A DNA stretch of 64,000 bases from assembly GCF_003130705.1 (NCBI RefSeq), contig NZ_CP021354.1, positions 4,774,001 through 4,838,000 on the forward strand. The letters are read 5' to 3'. A program made the translations under genes and the position numbers. How positions within the stretch are numbered: the first letter of the stretch is position 1; every line of letters begins with the position of its first letter. Source of the stretch: Rhodococcus oxybenzonivorans (GTDB lineage Bacteria; Actinomycetota; Actinomycetes; Mycobacteriales; Mycobacteriaceae). Shown piece by piece: positions 1 to 10,224 of the stretch. The notes under the pieces were generated by a model. It made no database searches. It had not been told where the DNA came from and saw nothing but the letters and a program-made list of their open reading frames with translations.

Positions 1-1
1 G

Positions 2-124
2 AAACACCTGGACGACCCTGCGACCGTGGTGGCCCGGGTCCGCCGGGCGTGCGAACTCGGCTGCCGATCCGCGCCGCTGTCGTTCGCGTCGCAGACCGGC
101 TCGCCGGTGCGGCGCAGGCACTAG
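2..124 (+). CDS. C-terminal end of an unidentified protein (partial)
   Basis: Only the last 40 codons lie in the window, read from base 2 to a TAG stop. Codons are rich in G/C at the third position and give a plausible basic C-terminus (ending S-P-V-R-R-R-H). The gene is convergent with mazG, whose stop lies 17 bases further on. I do not recognise the family from so little sequence. In M. tuberculosis mazG is followed by lpqU and eno in the same orientation as mazG, so this opposite-strand tail is not the equivalent gene. It could be a chance open frame. Confidence 0.35.
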   Translation, partial: KHLDDPATVVARVRRACELGCRSAPLSFASQTGSPVRRRH

Positions 125-141
125 GTCCGCGGACACGGGAA

Positions 142-1008
142 TCAGGCCGGCAAGTGGGCGGACCAGTCCCCCGGCTGGAGTACCTGGGTGCCTTCGGCGC
201 GGGCAGCTTTTTCGGCGGCACGGATGCGCGCGATGAACTCGTCCGTCACCGCGCGCAGCGTTGTCTCCGCGTCCGCCTGGGCGTGGAATGCGGCCTCGAG
301 TTCGGCGGGTATCAACTCCGTCGGCAACCCCGCCTTCGCTGCTTTGGCCATCACTTTTGCCGCAAGGGACGCGGCGGGCTGGCTGAGCGCGATACCGTCG
401 AGGCACGATTCGCGGGCTTTTTCTGCCGCCTTCCGGAGCTCCCATGCACGTTCCTGCTCCGCGATGTCGACGGGGCCGACGACGTCTTCGCTGAGATGGG
501 GACTGCGGTGGACGAGTTTGGCTACGAGAGTGGCGGCCACGTCATCGACGTCGAAGTTCCCCGACGCCGACGCGATCCGCGCATGGAACAGCACCTGCAG
601 CAGTAGGTCGCCCAGTTCTTCTCGCAGCTCACCGGTTTCGGAAGACTCGATTGCGTCGAGCACCTCGTAGGTCTCCTCCACGAGATAGTGCGCGAGGCTG
701 CGATGGGTTTGCGTCACTTCCCAGCCTCCGTAACTCCAGAGCCGGTCCATCACCTCGGCGGCCTCGACCAGGTTGTCTCCCAATAGTTTCGGTGCTGAGA
801 TGACGCGGTCTCCCCCTGCCACGCGGGCGCGAACGGCGGGGTGCTCGCGATCGGTGGTGACCAAGACATCCGACTTCGGCACGACAGTGAGGAACTGCCG
901 GACGCCGTCGGGGACCTCGTCGGTGACCTGCACGCCGTCGCCGATCACCCCGAGGGCTTCCATCGGGATCGTTATCGGCCGAAGGGGGTCGAGCAGGATC
1001 ACCGTCAT
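142..1008 (-). CDS. mazG: MazG nucleoside triphosphate pyrophosphohydrolase
   Basis: A 288-residue cytosolic house-cleaning enzyme that hydrolyses (d)NTPs, including damaged ones, to the monophosphate and pyrophosphate. The all-alpha MazG domain occupies roughly residues 90-190. Its metal-binding helices are visible as E-E-T-Y-E followed by E-E-L-G-D-L-L, the EExxE...ExxD signature. The first ~85 residues form the extra N-terminal domain typical of mycobacterial-type MazG, and the alanine-rich C-terminal helix continues to the stop. The ATG at 1008 lies only four bases after the mfd stop, so the two genes are almost certainly one transcript. The mfd-mazG order matches M. tuberculosis Rv1020-Rv1021. 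Confidence 0.93.
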   Translation of the reverse strand: MTVILLDPLRPITIPMEALGVIGDGVQVTDEVPDGVRQFLTVVPKSDVLVTTDREHPAVRARVAGGDRVISAPKLLGDNLVEAAEVMDRLWSYGGWEVTQTHRSLAHYLVEETYEVLDAIESSETGELREELGDLLLQVLFHARIASASGNFDVDDVAATLVAKLVHRSPHLSEDVVGPVDIAEQERAWELRKAAEKARESCLDGIALSQPAASLAAKVMAKAAKAGLPTELIPAELEAAFHAQADAETTLRAVTDEFIARIRAAEKAARAEGTQVLQPGDWSAHLPA

Positions 1009-1012
1009 AGGG

Positions 1013-4000
1013 TCAGGCCTCCATCACCACGGAACCGGCAGCCTTACCGTCGAGCGCGACGATGAAGTCGGCGATGTACTGCAACAGCTCCACGTCGCGT
1101 ACGCGGTCGGCGCCGATACCTCCCGAGCCGGCCCGCGGCAGAGGCAGCTGGACCATTCCGGTGGTGGCCCGGTACTGGGCGCTCGGATAAATCCGCTTGA
1201 GGCGCAACTGCTTCGAGTCGGGCAGCGGCATCGGTGCGATCTTCAGCTGAGTGCCGGCCACCGCGACCTCCTCGAGACCGTATTCGCGGCACAGCAGGCG
1301 CAGCTTGGCCACGGAGACCAGCCGACGTACCTCTTCGGGCATCGGACCGTACCGGTCGACGAGCTCGTCCACGACAGCGGCGATGCCGGCATGATCCGTC
1401 GCCGCGGCGAGTTTGCGATACCCCTCGAGCCGCAGCCGGTCGCTGGTGACGTAGTCGGGAGGGATGTGCGCGTCGACGGGAAGATCGATCCGGACCTCCT
1501 TGGGCGCGTCCTCCGTGGTGACGGGTCTTCCGTCCGCTGCTGCACGGAAGGCCTCGACGGCTTCACCGACCAGGCGCACGTACAGGTCGAAACCGACACC
1601 CGCGACGTGACCCGATTGTTCGGCCCCCAGCACATTTCCGGCGCCGCGGATCTCGAGGTCCTTCATCGCCACTGCCATGCCGGCGCCGAGATCCGAGTTC
1701 TGCGAGATGGTAGCGAGCCGGTCGTACGCCGTTTCGGTGAGCGGCTTCTCGGGCGGATACAGGAAGTACGCGTACCCACGTTCGCGGCTACGCCCCACCC
1801 GCCCGCGTAGCTGGTGCAGCTGGGAGAGCCCCAGGGAGTCGGCGCGTTCCACAATGAGCGTGTTTGCATTGGAGATGTCGAGGCCCGTCTCGATGATCGT
1901 GGTACACACCAGGACGTCGAAGTCACGTTCCCAGAAGCCCTGCACCGTCCGCTCGAGCGTGTCCTCGTTCATCTGACCGTGGGCCACCGCAACCCGTGCT
2001 TCCGGCACCAGCTCGCGGATGCGTTGCGCTGCCTTGTCGATGGAGCTCACCCGGTTGTGGACGTAGAAGACCTGACCGTCGCGGAGCAGTTCCCGTCGGA
2101 TTGCCGCGGCGACCTGCTTGTCGGCGTACGCACCGACGTAGGTGAGGATCGGGTGCCGTTCCTCCGGAGGCGTCAGAATCGTCGACATCTCGCGGATGCC
2201 GGCCATACTCATTTCGAGGGTTCGCGGAATCGGTGTGGCAGACATGGTGAGCACGTCGACGTGCGTACGCAGCGCCTTGATGTGCTCCTTGTGCTCGACA
2301 CCGAAGCGCTGCTCCTCGTCGACGATCACGAGGCCGAGGTCCTTCCACCGGACCCCGGTCTGCAGCAGCCGGTGTGTTCCGACCACCACGTCGATTTCGC
2401 CGTCCGCCATCCCAGCGATGATCTCCTTGGAGTCGCCGGGGTCGGTGAATCGGGACAGTCCGCGCACCTTCACCGGGAATGCTGCCATCCGCTCGGTGAA
2501 CGTCTGCAAATGTTGTTGCGCGAGAAGCGTGGTGGGCACCAGCACTGCCACCTGCTTGCCGTCCTGCACCGCCTTGAAGGCCGCACGGACCGCGATCTCG
2601 GTCTTGCCGTATCCGACGTCACCGATGACGACGCGGTCCATCGGGACCGCCTTCTCCATGTCGGCCTTGACCTCGCTGATCACCGTCAGCTGATCGACCG
2701 TCTCGGTGAACGCGAACGCGTCCTCCATCTCCGTCTGCCACGGTGTGTCCGGCCCGAATGCGTGGCCGGGCGCGGCCTGACGCGCCGCATAGAGCTGGAC
2801 GAGTTCGCCGGCGATCTCGCGAACTGCCTTGCGCGCCTTGCGTTTGGTGTTTGCCCAGTCGGAGCCGCCGAGCTTGCTCAGGGCGGGAAGCTCACCGCCG
2901 ACGTAACGGGACAGCTGATCGAGGGATTCCATGGGGACGAACAGGCGGTCACCGGGATGACCACGCTTGCTCGCGGCGTACTCGATCACGAGGTACTCAC
3001 GTCGCGCGCCGCCGATGGTGCGCTCGACCATCTCGACGAATCGTCCGATGCCGTGCTGGTCGTGCACGACCATGTCGCCCGCTGTCAGTGCGAGCGGATC
3101 CACTTGATTGCGGCGCTTGGCGGGCAGTCTCTTGCCGTCGCCGACGGCGGCAACCCGGTTACCGGTGAGATCGGACTCCGTGACGATGACCAGTCCGGGT
3201 GTCGAGTCGTCACCCGGCAGCACGAGCCCCTCGTGCAGCGCCCCACGGAGCACCGCCACCTGCCCGCGCGGCGGCTCCCCGCCCGCCGTGAGTTCGGCAG
3301 CGGGGACTTCCGCCTCGTGCAGCCGCTCGAGAACCCTGTGTGCGGTGCCTGCACCGGGTACGACGACGACAGCGCGACCACCAGTGCTCACGTGGGCACG
3401 CAGGGACACGAACAACTCGGCCAGCAGATCGTCGGATCCGCGCACCTGGGGCGCCGCGGTGACCGCCAGTTCGAGTTCTTCACCGTTTCCCGACGCGAGG
3501 GGACTCAGAGTCCACCAGGGGCGGCCACTGGCCTCCGCCGAGTCCCGGACCTGGCGCAGCGAACGATAGGCGGAGGCACCGAGGTCGATACCGCCCCCTT
3601 TCAACGCCGACGCGTCGAGCGGTGCGTCAGCGCCGATCGAGGCGGCCGTCCACGAGGCCTCCAGGAACTCCTGACCGGTGCGCACGAGATCGGTGGCACG
3701 GGTCCTGACCTTCTCGGGATCGCACAGCAGGATGTGGGCGTCGTCCGGCAGCACATCGGTGAGGAGCTGCAGTTGGCCCGGCCGCAGCACCGGCAGCAGA
3801 GCTTCCATGCCTTCCACCGGAATGCCCGCCGACATCTTGTCTAGCATCTCCACGAGAGCGGCGTCGGCTTGATTGTCGGCCGCGAGTTGCGCCGCACGAT
3901 CACGCACGTCCTGGGTGAGGATGAGCTCCCGACACGGCGGCGCTATCACCGCGTCGAGTTCGACTTCGGGAAGTGACCGCTGGTCCGCCACCGAGAAGGC

Positions 4001-4663
4001 GCGGAGCTCGGTGACCTCGTCGCCCCAGAACTCGATGCGGACGGGGTGGTCCGCGGTGGGCGAGAACAGGTCGAGGATGCCACCGCGGACGGCGAACTCC
4101 CCGCGCTTGCCGACCATGTCGACGCGGGTGTACGCCATTTCGACCAGCCGCTGGACGAGTCCGTCGAAATCGTGCTCGACGCCCACCCGCAGGGTGATCG
4201 GTTCGATCTCGCCGAGGCCGGGTGCCATGGGCTGCACGAGGGAGCGCACCGTGGTGACGATCACCCGCAACGGCGCACCGTACGAGACGTCGTCCGGCCG
4301 GGCCAGCCGGCGGAGAACCTCGATGCGCTTGCCGACGGTGTCGGCACTCGGTGACAGCCGCTCGTGCGGCAGGGTCTCCCACGACGGGAACTGGGCGACG
4401 GCGTCGCCGATCATCTCCTGAAGCTCGGCGGTGAGGTCGTCGGCCTCGCGGCCGGTGGCGGTGACCAGCAACAAGTGGGTGCGCTCGGCGAGCGCCGCGG
4501 CCACGAACGGGCGGACGGGCCCGGGAGCGACGATGTCGAGATGACTGCGTCCGAGTACCTCGGCCACTTGCGCGATGACGCCGTCGGCCAGAGCGATCCG
4601 TGCCAGGCCGGCGAGCGGAGTTCTAGCGGACGAGGGCTCGGCGGCGATGAGCGGGGAAGACAA
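1013..4663 (-). CDS. mfd: Transcription-repair coupling factor Mfd
   Basis: An SF2 DNA translocase that displaces RNA polymerase stalled at lesions and recruits UvrA. About 1216 residues, normal for the family. In order: an N-terminal UvrB-like module that binds UvrA (residues ~40-370), a CarD/RID-type polymerase-interaction domain beginning near the [12 protein letters not shown] segment, a RecG-like helicase core with Walker A (G-D-V-G-Y-G-K-T) and the D-E-E-Q-R-F-G box, and a C-terminal TRCF domain. I start it at a TTG at 4663 because AGGAG lies six bases upstream. The TTG two codons earlier directly abuts that AGGAG. mazG follows after four bases. Confidence 0.96.
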   Translation of the reverse strand: MSSPLIAAEPSSARTPLAGLARIALADGVIAQVAEVLGRSHLDIVAPGPVRPFVAAALAERTHLLLVTATGREADDLTAELQEMIGDAVAQFPSWETLPHERLSPSADTVGKRIEVLRRLARPDDVSYGAPLRVIVTTVRSLVQPMAPGLGEIEPITLRVGVEHDFDGLVQRLVEMAYTRVDMVGKRGEFAVRGGILDLFSPTADHPVRIEFWGDEVTELRAFSVADQRSLPEVELDAVIAPPCRELILTQDVRDRAAQLAADNQADAALVEMLDKMSAGIPVEGMEALLPVLRPGQLQLLTDVLPDDAHILLCDPEKVRTRATDLVRTGQEFLEASWTAASIGADAPLDASALKGGGIDLGASAYRSLRQVRDSAEASGRPWWTLSPLASGNGEELELAVTAAPQVRGSDDLLAELFVSLRAHVSTGGRAVVVVPGAGTAHRVLERLHEAEVPAAELTAGGEPPRGQVAVLRGALHEGLVLPGDDSTPGLVIVTESDLTGNRVAAVGDGKRLPAKRRNQVDPLALTAGDMVVHDQHGIGRFVEMVERTIGGARREYLVIEYAASKRGHPGDRLFVPMESLDQLSRYVGGELPALSKLGGSDWANTKRKARKAVREIAGELVQLYAARQAAPGHAFGPDTPWQTEMEDAFAFTETVDQLTVISEVKADMEKAVPMDRVVIGDVGYGKTEIAVRAAFKAVQDGKQVAVLVPTTLLAQQHLQTFTERMAAFPVKVRGLSRFTDPGDSKEIIAGMADGEIDVVVGTHRLLQTGVRWKDLGLVIVDEEQRFGVEHKEHIKALRTHVDVLTMSATPIPRTLEMSMAGIREMSTILTPPEERHPILTYVGAYADKQVAAAIRRELLRDGQVFYVHNRVSSIDKAAQRIRELVPEARVAVAHGQMNEDTLERTVQGFWERDFDVLVCTTIIETGLDISNANTLIVERADSLGLSQLHQLRGRVGRSRERGYAYFLYPPEKPLTETAYDRLATISQNSDLGAGMAVAMKDLEIRGAGNVLGAEQSGHVAGVGFDLYVRLVGEAVEAFRAAADGRPVTTEDAPKEVRIDLPVDAHIPPDYVTSDRLRLEGYRKLAAATDHAGIAAVVDELVDRYGPMPEEVRRLVSVAKLRLLCREYGLEEVAVAGTQLKIAPMPLPDSKQLRLKRIYPSAQYRATTGMVQLPLPRAGSGGIGADRVRDVELLQYIADFIVALDGKAAGSVVMEA

Positions 4664-4808
4664 CGACAACTCCTGAGCAGTGATGACGAACTGCCGGCGA
4701 ACAGCTCGGGCCGAGGCGCTCGGCCAGTTGCGGACTGAGCCAGCCTAGTCGATCCCGGCGACATGCGGATTCTTGTCTGCCCGCTGGCCGGGCAAACAGA
4801 AACGGCCG

Positions 4809-6653
4809 TCAGATCGCGACGTCGATACTGCCCTTGACCAGCAGTGCACCGATCGCCGCCCCGGACACCGGGCGGCTGAACAAGAACCCCTGACCTCGGT
4901 GGCAGCCCAGGTCGATGAGCGCTCGGGCCGCCTCGGCGTTCTCGACCCCCTCCGCCACCAGCTCGAGACCGAACGACTCGGCCAGCCCGACGATCGACTT
5001 CACGATTGCCCTGTCCTCCGGGTTCTTGTCCAGATTCATGACGAAACCCCGGTCGATCTTGAGCGTCCCGACGGGGAGCGCCTTGAGGTGACTCAGCGAA
5101 CTGAAGCCCGTACCGAAGTCGTCGATCGCCACCTCGACGTGCAGCTCGTGCAGACCGTCGAGGGCCTCCCGAGTTCGGGTGAGGTCACTCAGCACCGCAT
5201 TCTCGGTAATCTCCAGACACAAGGCACCCTGTCGCAGATCGAACTCCTTCAGCGCACTCGCGACCACGTCGAGAAAGTCCAGCCCGGCCAGCTGTCCGGG
5301 TGAGACATTGACGCGAAGGGTGAGATCCAGGCCTGGTGCCTGGCTACTCCACCGTGACCACTGCGCACATGCGGTTCTGATGACCCAGCGACCGAGTTCC
5401 CCGGCCAGGTTGGTCGCCTCGGCGACATCGATGAACGACACCGGCTGCAGCAAGCCCAGGAACGGATGATGCCAGCGCACCAACGCCTCGACCCCGATGA
5501 TGCGACCGGTGCTCAGGTCGACCTCCGGCTGATACTCGAGGAACAGCGACCCGTCGGCGATGGCGCCGCGCAAGCTCAACTCGATCAGGTTGCGCTTTTC
5601 GCTTTCCGCCTGCATCTCCTCGGTGAACACGCTGATAGCGTTGCCGCCCTTGGTTTTCGCGGCCATGACCGCCTGGTCGCCCCGGCTGAGCAGTGCGCCC
5701 GTGGTCACCTTGCCCGGATGCCCTACCGCGACCCCGATACTGACGCTGCGACTGACCACCTCGCGCCCGAGCCGCACCCGCTCGGTCACCACGTCGCGGA
5801 TGTGCTGTGCCCGCAGTTCCGCTTCCGCGAGGTCGACGGACCCGCCGAGGACGAGGACGAATTCATCACCCCCGAGGCGTGCGACGAGGTCGTCGGGTGC
5901 GCAGCTCGCCCGAAGCCGATCCGCGATCGTGGAGATGAATCCGTCACCGGCCCCGTGGCCGAAGAAGTCGTTGAGCGGCTTCAACCGGTCGAGGTCGAGG
6001 AACAGGATGGCCACCGGGCCCGGATCCGCAGAACTCAACCGCGCGTCGAGATGGCTGTAGAGGGCGCGCCTGTTACTGAGCCCGGTGAGGGAGTCGTGAT
6101 CGGCCGAGTACCGCAACTGTTCCTCGACGGCGACACGCGCCTGCACCTGTGCGAGCAGAGCGGCGATCGCCTTGAGGACATCGACCTCGGCAGGCGTCCA
6201 GTCGCGATCGCCGAACTTGATGAACCCGAGGGTGCCCGTCGTCGTCTCCCCCGACAGCAACGGAACGGCCGCGAGCGACACCTCGGGTACTCCGGACGCC
6301 TCCCGAACACGGTCGTTGTAGTCGGGCCCGGACACCTCCGGACGGGTGATGACCACTTCCTTCTGATGCTCGGTCAGCGCGAACATCGGATCCGCATCCT
6401 TGAAGTACACCACCCCGATCGGGTCCGGTTCGGGGATGTGCGGGCGCGGGGGGTATTCGGCCACCAGTACGGTTGCCCCGAGTTCGTGGTCGTTGAAGCG
6501 AAGGAAACAGGTATCCACCTCGAAGTGCTCGACCAGGTCTTGGAGGACCAGCTTGGCGACGGGCACGAAGGACACCGCATCCACGGGCGTGAGCCGTGAC
6601 GCGACGGTCGTCACGAGGGTGTCGAGCTTCTCGGCGTGCTTCTCGGTAGGCAC
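4809..6653 (-). CDS. GAF-GGDEF-EAL bifunctional cyclic-di-GMP enzyme
   Basis: A predicted cytosolic enzyme of 614 residues that could both make and degrade cyclic di-GMP. An N-terminal GAF sensor covers residues ~8-165. A diguanylate cyclase domain follows with an intact G-G-D-E-F at 261-265. The phosphodiesterase domain has E-A-L at 389-391 and D-D-F-G-T-G further on, so both active sites look competent. The RxxD inhibitory site is not intact because the arginine position is alanine. The architecture matches mycobacterial Rv1354c/DcpA-type proteins. I chose the GTG at 6653, four bases after AGGAGG. Reading further upstream would overlap the preceding gene. It follows the ThiF/nitroreductase gene by 11 bases and is probably co-transcribed with it. 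Confidence 0.9.
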   Translation of the reverse strand: MPTEKHAEKLDTLVTTVASRLTPVDAVSFVPVAKLVLQDLVEHFEVDTCFLRFNDHELGATVLVAEYPPRPHIPEPDPIGVVYFKDADPMFALTEHQKEVVITRPEVSGPDYNDRVREASGVPEVSLAAVPLLSGETTTGTLGFIKFGDRDWTPAEVDVLKAIAALLAQVQARVAVEEQLRYSADHDSLTGLSNRRALYSHLDARLSSADPGPVAILFLDLDRLKPLNDFFGHGAGDGFISTIADRLRASCAPDDLVARLGGDEFVLVLGGSVDLAEAELRAQHIRDVVTERVRLGREVVSRSVSIGVAVGHPGKVTTGALLSRGDQAVMAAKTKGGNAISVFTEEMQAESEKRNLIELSLRGAIADGSLFLEYQPEVDLSTGRIIGVEALVRWHHPFLGLLQPVSFIDVAEATNLAGELGRWVIRTACAQWSRWSSQAPGLDLTLRVNVSPGQLAGLDFLDVVASALKEFDLRQGALCLEITENAVLSDLTRTREALDGLHELHVEVAIDDFGTGFSSLSHLKALPVGTLKIDRGFVMNLDKNPEDRAIVKSIVGLAESFGLELVAEGVENAEAARALIDLGCHRGQGFLFSRPVSGAAIGALLVKGSIDVAI

Positions 6654-6664
6654 TGCGCCTCCTG

Positions 6665-8818
6665 TCACGACGTCGTCCGCCGTCCTGTCCGGTCCCGTCG
6701 ACGCCCACTGCGCACCGAAGGCGCTGGGGCATGACTCAATCTCAGCACCATGATCAGCGACTCCTTCTCTCCCACTCCGACCAGGTCGACGAGTTCGCGT
6801 CGAAGACCCTCCAGCGACCTGGCATAGCGCGGCGACAATTGCTCGAACTCCGCCCGCTCCACACCATAGAGAAACGCCGGTGAGATGGGTTGCACCGCGA
6901 GCCCGTGCTGCTGCGCCGTGATCCACACACTCTCGGTGGCCTGTCCCCCCCGCACGTAGTCCGCCGCGTCTCGGCCGCACACCGAGAGCACCGCGATCGC
7001 CGAACTGGACGACACCCGGTCGCGAGTGGAATTGCCGAGCGCCCGGCCCCCGTCCTGCCCGCCCACGTGTTCCATCACGTCGGGTCGACGGAGCAACTCC
7101 AGCGTCGACAATTCCGCGGAGTCGAGCTCGAGAGCGCGGACATCAATTCCCACGTCGACCGGATCAGCGGGTGGCCAGCGCAATTCGTCGATCATTTCCC
7201 GGTGCAAGGTCGGAGTCAGGAACCGAATGCGGTCGGACTCCGCCAAAATCTCACCGATCGACGTCACGGTTGCTCGCTCGGTGACCAGGCGCAGCCGTCC
7301 CGCTTCCTTCTCGGCGTCCTCCACCAGGCAAGCCGCGAGTGCACTGTCGAGGCCGGCGGGCACGCCCATATTCCGGTTGGTCGTGCGCTCGCGCATGTGC
7401 ACGTACCGGCGGGCAAGGTCGGGGTCGTGGCCGTCGGCGAACGTCATCGTGGCAACCGGTCGCCCCGGGTCGGTACCGCCGTGGAGCCGCACGTCGCCGA
7501 GGATCCCGGACGCTGCCGCGGCGATTCGGGCGTTGTGCAGTGCCGCTCCGATAGCCACCAGACTCCCGCGGTAGCCGACGTCCATCTCGGTAGTGTGCTC
7601 TCGAGCCAGGAAGAAGCTGAGCGCTTCGTCGTCCGCGACGATCTTCCACGGTTGAACGTTGCCACCGGACGGCGCGAGGGCCGCGGACTCGAGCACTGCG
7701 TCCACTGCGTCCACCGGGGCCACTGCGTCGAGGGGCGCAGTGCCTCCTGCGTCCGCAGATTCCGCCGCCGCGAACACCGGCTCGGAGGTCGCCGGCTCGG
7801 ACAGGGTGTCGAGGTGCTCGTCGAGGTCCATGCGGCACCGCCCCGACGCGAGGGGCTGTCCGAGCCCGATCCGCCGTACCGCCGCGGCCACCTGGGCGCC
7901 ACCGAGCAGCACGTCACCGCCCAGCTGAGGCCAGGTGGAGATGGTTTCGTCCACCTCTACCAGCGAGGCCGCCATCGCCGTCGACAGCTGACCGGCATCG
8001 AGGATGCGCAATACCAGGGGGATCTTCTCCCGGGCCCCCAGACCGGACAGCGACTCGGCGTCGACGTCCCCGAGCACCCCGTGGAAGAGCGGACGCTCCG
8101 GTTCGAGGTCGAAACGTTCGACATCGACCAGCCCTCTGTCGCTGGTGGCCATCAGAACGGGGAGCCGCCTGCGACGCGCCTCCTGCCGCAGCGACAACTT
8201 GACGTCGAGGGAATCGCACTCGTCGATCACGACGTCGGTGCCGTCCAGGAACGCCGCCACCGTGTCGGTGCTCACGCCGTCTTCCCACAGAGACACATCC
8301 ACGTACGGGTCGATCTCGGCGAGCCGACGGGCGGCCACCACCGCCTTGTTCACGCCGAGGTCGAGCACCGTTCCGGGCACCCTGTTCAGGTTCGACAGTT
8401 CCATGGTGTCGAAGTCCGCGAGCCGCAGAGCACCACATGCGCCTTCCAGGGTGAGAGCGAGCGCCACCGCGTGCCCGACACTGAGGCCGACGATCCCCAC
8501 GGTCACGCCCCGTAACCGGTCCTGCTGCTCGGCCGTGATCTTGTTCCGGTTCCTGTCCAGTCGCAGCAACCGAAACGACGCCGGACCGAGGAGACGTACC
8601 ACCGTTCTGCGCCACGAATAGTAGGCCCAGACGGGACGCTCCTCGATCACCTCCGGCCCTGGGGCCGGTACGAGGCTGCGGAGATTCGTCCGCTGCAGTT
8701 CCAGCCGATCGACGAACAGCACGGCCGGATCCTGCCGGAGAAGCTCCAGCAGTTCCGCATCGTCGGGAACCGCCTCGTCGAGGACGAGTGCGGCATAGTC
8801 ACCGCGAAAATCGTTCAC
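6665..8818 (-). CDS. moeY: MoeY-like ThiF (E1-like)/nitroreductase fusion protein
   Basis: A two-enzyme fusion of 717 residues. Residues ~60-330 form a ThiF/MoeB/E1-like adenylating domain with the Rossmann turn G-I-V-G-L-S-V-G-H near 107-115 and the D-F-D-T-M-E-L-S-N-L-N-R nucleotide-binding segment. No CxxC zinc knuckle or obvious catalytic thioester cysteine is visible. The C-terminal ~320 residues are an FMN nitroreductase domain, starting at L-A-P-S-G-G-N-V-Q-P-W. Length and layout fit M. tuberculosis MoeY (Rv1355c), which is named after molybdopterin synthesis on sequence grounds only. The substrate is unknown. The GTG start at 8818 overlaps the upstream stop as GTGA, so translation is coupled to the acyltransferase-like gene. 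Confidence 0.82.
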   Translation of the reverse strand: MNDFRGDYAALVLDEAVPDDAELLELLRQDPAVLFVDRLELQRTNLRSLVPAPGPEVIEERPVWAYYSWRRTVVRLLGPASFRLLRLDRNRNKITAEQQDRLRGVTVGIVGLSVGHAVALALTLEGACGALRLADFDTMELSNLNRVPGTVLDLGVNKAVVAARRLAEIDPYVDVSLWEDGVSTDTVAAFLDGTDVVIDECDSLDVKLSLRQEARRRRLPVLMATSDRGLVDVERFDLEPERPLFHGVLGDVDAESLSGLGAREKIPLVLRILDAGQLSTAMAASLVEVDETISTWPQLGGDVLLGGAQVAAAVRRIGLGQPLASGRCRMDLDEHLDTLSEPATSEPVFAAAESADAGGTAPLDAVAPVDAVDAVLESAALAPSGGNVQPWKIVADDEALSFFLAREHTTEMDVGYRGSLVAIGAALHNARIAAAASGILGDVRLHGGTDPGRPVATMTFADGHDPDLARRYVHMRERTTNRNMGVPAGLDSALAACLVEDAEKEAGRLRLVTERATVTSIGEILAESDRIRFLTPTLHREMIDELRWPPADPVDVGIDVRALELDSAELSTLELLRRPDVMEHVGGQDGGRALGNSTRDRVSSSSAIAVLSVCGRDAADYVRGGQATESVWITAQQHGLAVQPISPAFLYGVERAEFEQLSPRYARSLEGLRRELVDLVGVGEKESLIMVLRLSHAPAPSVRSGRRRDRTGRRTTS

Positions 8819-9585
8819 GACACGCTCCGCATCGGCCGGACGACGCTTCCGATGGTCTCCGGCGCCATCGAAGGCGCCGGTCGGGACGTCGTGAGCAGTA
8901 GTTGGGCCAACTGCAAGGATTCGGCGTGGCCCCGGCGCCTCCTCCGATCCCACCACATCAGCCGCGTCTCGTAGCGGTCATCCGGATACGGCACCGGCGC
9001 AATATGGTCGGCCACCACGCCGCCGGAGGAAGCCCACGTCGCCAGCACGTGGGTGCCAGCCGTGGCGAGCATGAACTGCGCGTCGAGAAGGTCCATCGAA
9101 TACGCCGCGAAACGGCCGAGCGCCACACCCAGTTCTCCCCGGTGAGACGCATTCACCGACACCCAGGCGCCCTTCGCCTCCACGACCCCGAACGGTAACC
9201 GATCCTCGATCATCCGGCGAACCTCCGGGGCACCGGGATGGCCCGCCCATTCCGTTATTGCGTGTGCCTCACCTGCGACGACGTAGGGTCCTTGTGCCCG
9301 CACCCCCGCGGCCACCGAACCGTCCGCATCCAGCGCGACGAAGAACACCGCCGTGGTGTCACCGTGTCGAATCCGGCTGTACTCGAGTGCTTTTTCGGCA
9401 CCGTACCTCCGATAGCCATCCTTCGCTCCCTCGAGATATGCTTCCCAGAGTTGCGGCTCGGCCGACGGCCTGGCTGCAACGAAACGGCATTGAGATCGTG
9501 CATCCCAGACGCTCAGAGTTCGGTCCAGCGGTGTGTCGGTCGAGCGAAGTTCGTAGGGCGATTTCGACAATTGCTTCACAGGCAT
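8815..9585 (-). CDS. GNAT / acyl-homoserine-lactone-synthase-like acyltransferase (candidate)
   Basis: A 256-residue soluble protein. The central part reads like a GNAT or AHL-synthase fold. A strand pair around V-F-F-V-A-L-D-A-D-G-S-V-A-A-G-V-R is followed by a motif resembling the acyl-CoA pyrophosphate loop (H-R-G-E-L-G-V-A-L-G-R-F), then alternating strands and helices to an aromatic W-W-D-R end. The fold call is by pattern only, and the acyl donor and acceptor are unknown. It heads a coupled set with the ThiF/nitroreductase fusion (GTGA overlap) and the c-di-GMP enzyme, so it probably acts in one pathway with the fusion protein. The same gene triplet appears, from memory, as Rv1356c-Rv1354c in M. 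tuberculosis. Confidence 0.5.
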   Translation of the reverse strand: MPVKQLSKSPYELRSTDTPLDRTLSVWDARSQCRFVAARPSAEPQLWEAYLEGAKDGYRRYGAEKALEYSRIRHGDTTAVFFVALDADGSVAAGVRAQGPYVVAGEAHAITEWAGHPGAPEVRRMIEDRLPFGVVEAKGAWVSVNASHRGELGVALGRFAAYSMDLLDAQFMLATAGTHVLATWASSGGVVADHIAPVPYPDDRYETRLMWWDRRRRRGHAESLQLAQLLLTTSRPAPSMAPETIGSVVRPMRSVS

Positions 9586-9791
9586 TGGTGTGTCCCATCG
9601 TGAGTCGGTGCAGCAGTTCCGAGGGACTCACGGGTTACGAGAGACCCCAAGAACTGGACACACGATCACCGGTCACAGTCCCGCAGTGAGCTATTTTCCG
9701 CGCTCACCAGCCATTTGTCACCTGCGATGCCACAAAGCGGACCTGAAACAAACTGCAGGTCCGTCTTTTCCGGCAATAGCCGACTCTGGGA

Positions 9792-10217
9792 TTACGCCAG
9801 CGAAATGAACAACTCCACGCTGCTCGGGGAACGGAGAGACTCAACCTCTTCCGTGAAGGCGCGTTCGATGCGCCCTTCCTTCTCGGCTATTTCAGCCTGA
9901 AGCCACACATCCTCGATCGGATCGGACGACCGGCCGTCCGGCAGGAACTTGGCAAAGTATCCGGCAGGCACACGGACCAGCACGTCGCCGATCGCGAGGT
10001 CATCCAGTCCGGCACACCGGTATCCGACGACCGCGCTCCACCCGAGGTCGGGAACGGCCACATAGACGGTGGTCAGATCGTCGATTCCGCGCTGATGGAT
10101 GCGCTCCCGGGTGAACTTCATCAGGTCGGTGGCATGCACCGTCGAGCCCAATTCCCTACGCGGAAGCACCAACCCACCGAAGTCGGCTGCCTCACGCTTG
10201 ACGATCTCGAAAGTCAT
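9792..10217 (-). CDS. GyrI-like / AraC effector-binding-domain protein (copy 1)
   Basis: A stand-alone small-molecule-binding domain of 141 residues in the GyrI-like (SHS2) superfamily, without any DNA-binding part. Supporting segments are the opening M-T-F-E-I-V-K-R-E, the middle T-T-V-Y-V-A-V-P-D, and V-R-V-P-A-G-Y-F-A-K-F, which aligns with the same stretch of the neighbouring copy. Members bind hydrophobic or cationic ligands, and some protect gyrase or hydrolyse cyclopropanoid toxins. Copy 2 lies seven bases upstream on the same strand, so the pair is a tandem duplication expressed together. A ScbR-like TetR gene lies further upstream. The ligand is unknown. Confidence 0.65.
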   Translation of the reverse strand: MTFEIVKREAADFGGLVLPRRELGSTVHATDLMKFTRERIHQRGIDDLTTVYVAVPDLGWSAVVGYRCAGLDDLAIGDVLVRVPAGYFAKFLPDGRSSDPIEDVWLQAEIAEKEGRIERAFTEEVESLRSPSSVELFISLA

Positions 10218-10224
10218 TGCGGCC

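Noticed and set aside
1814..3844. A 676-codon open frame on the plus strand opposite mfd
   Set aside because: It is the antisense of a clearly conserved gene. Its sequence is His/Arg/Asp-rich without domains, a usual effect of high-G+C codon bias.
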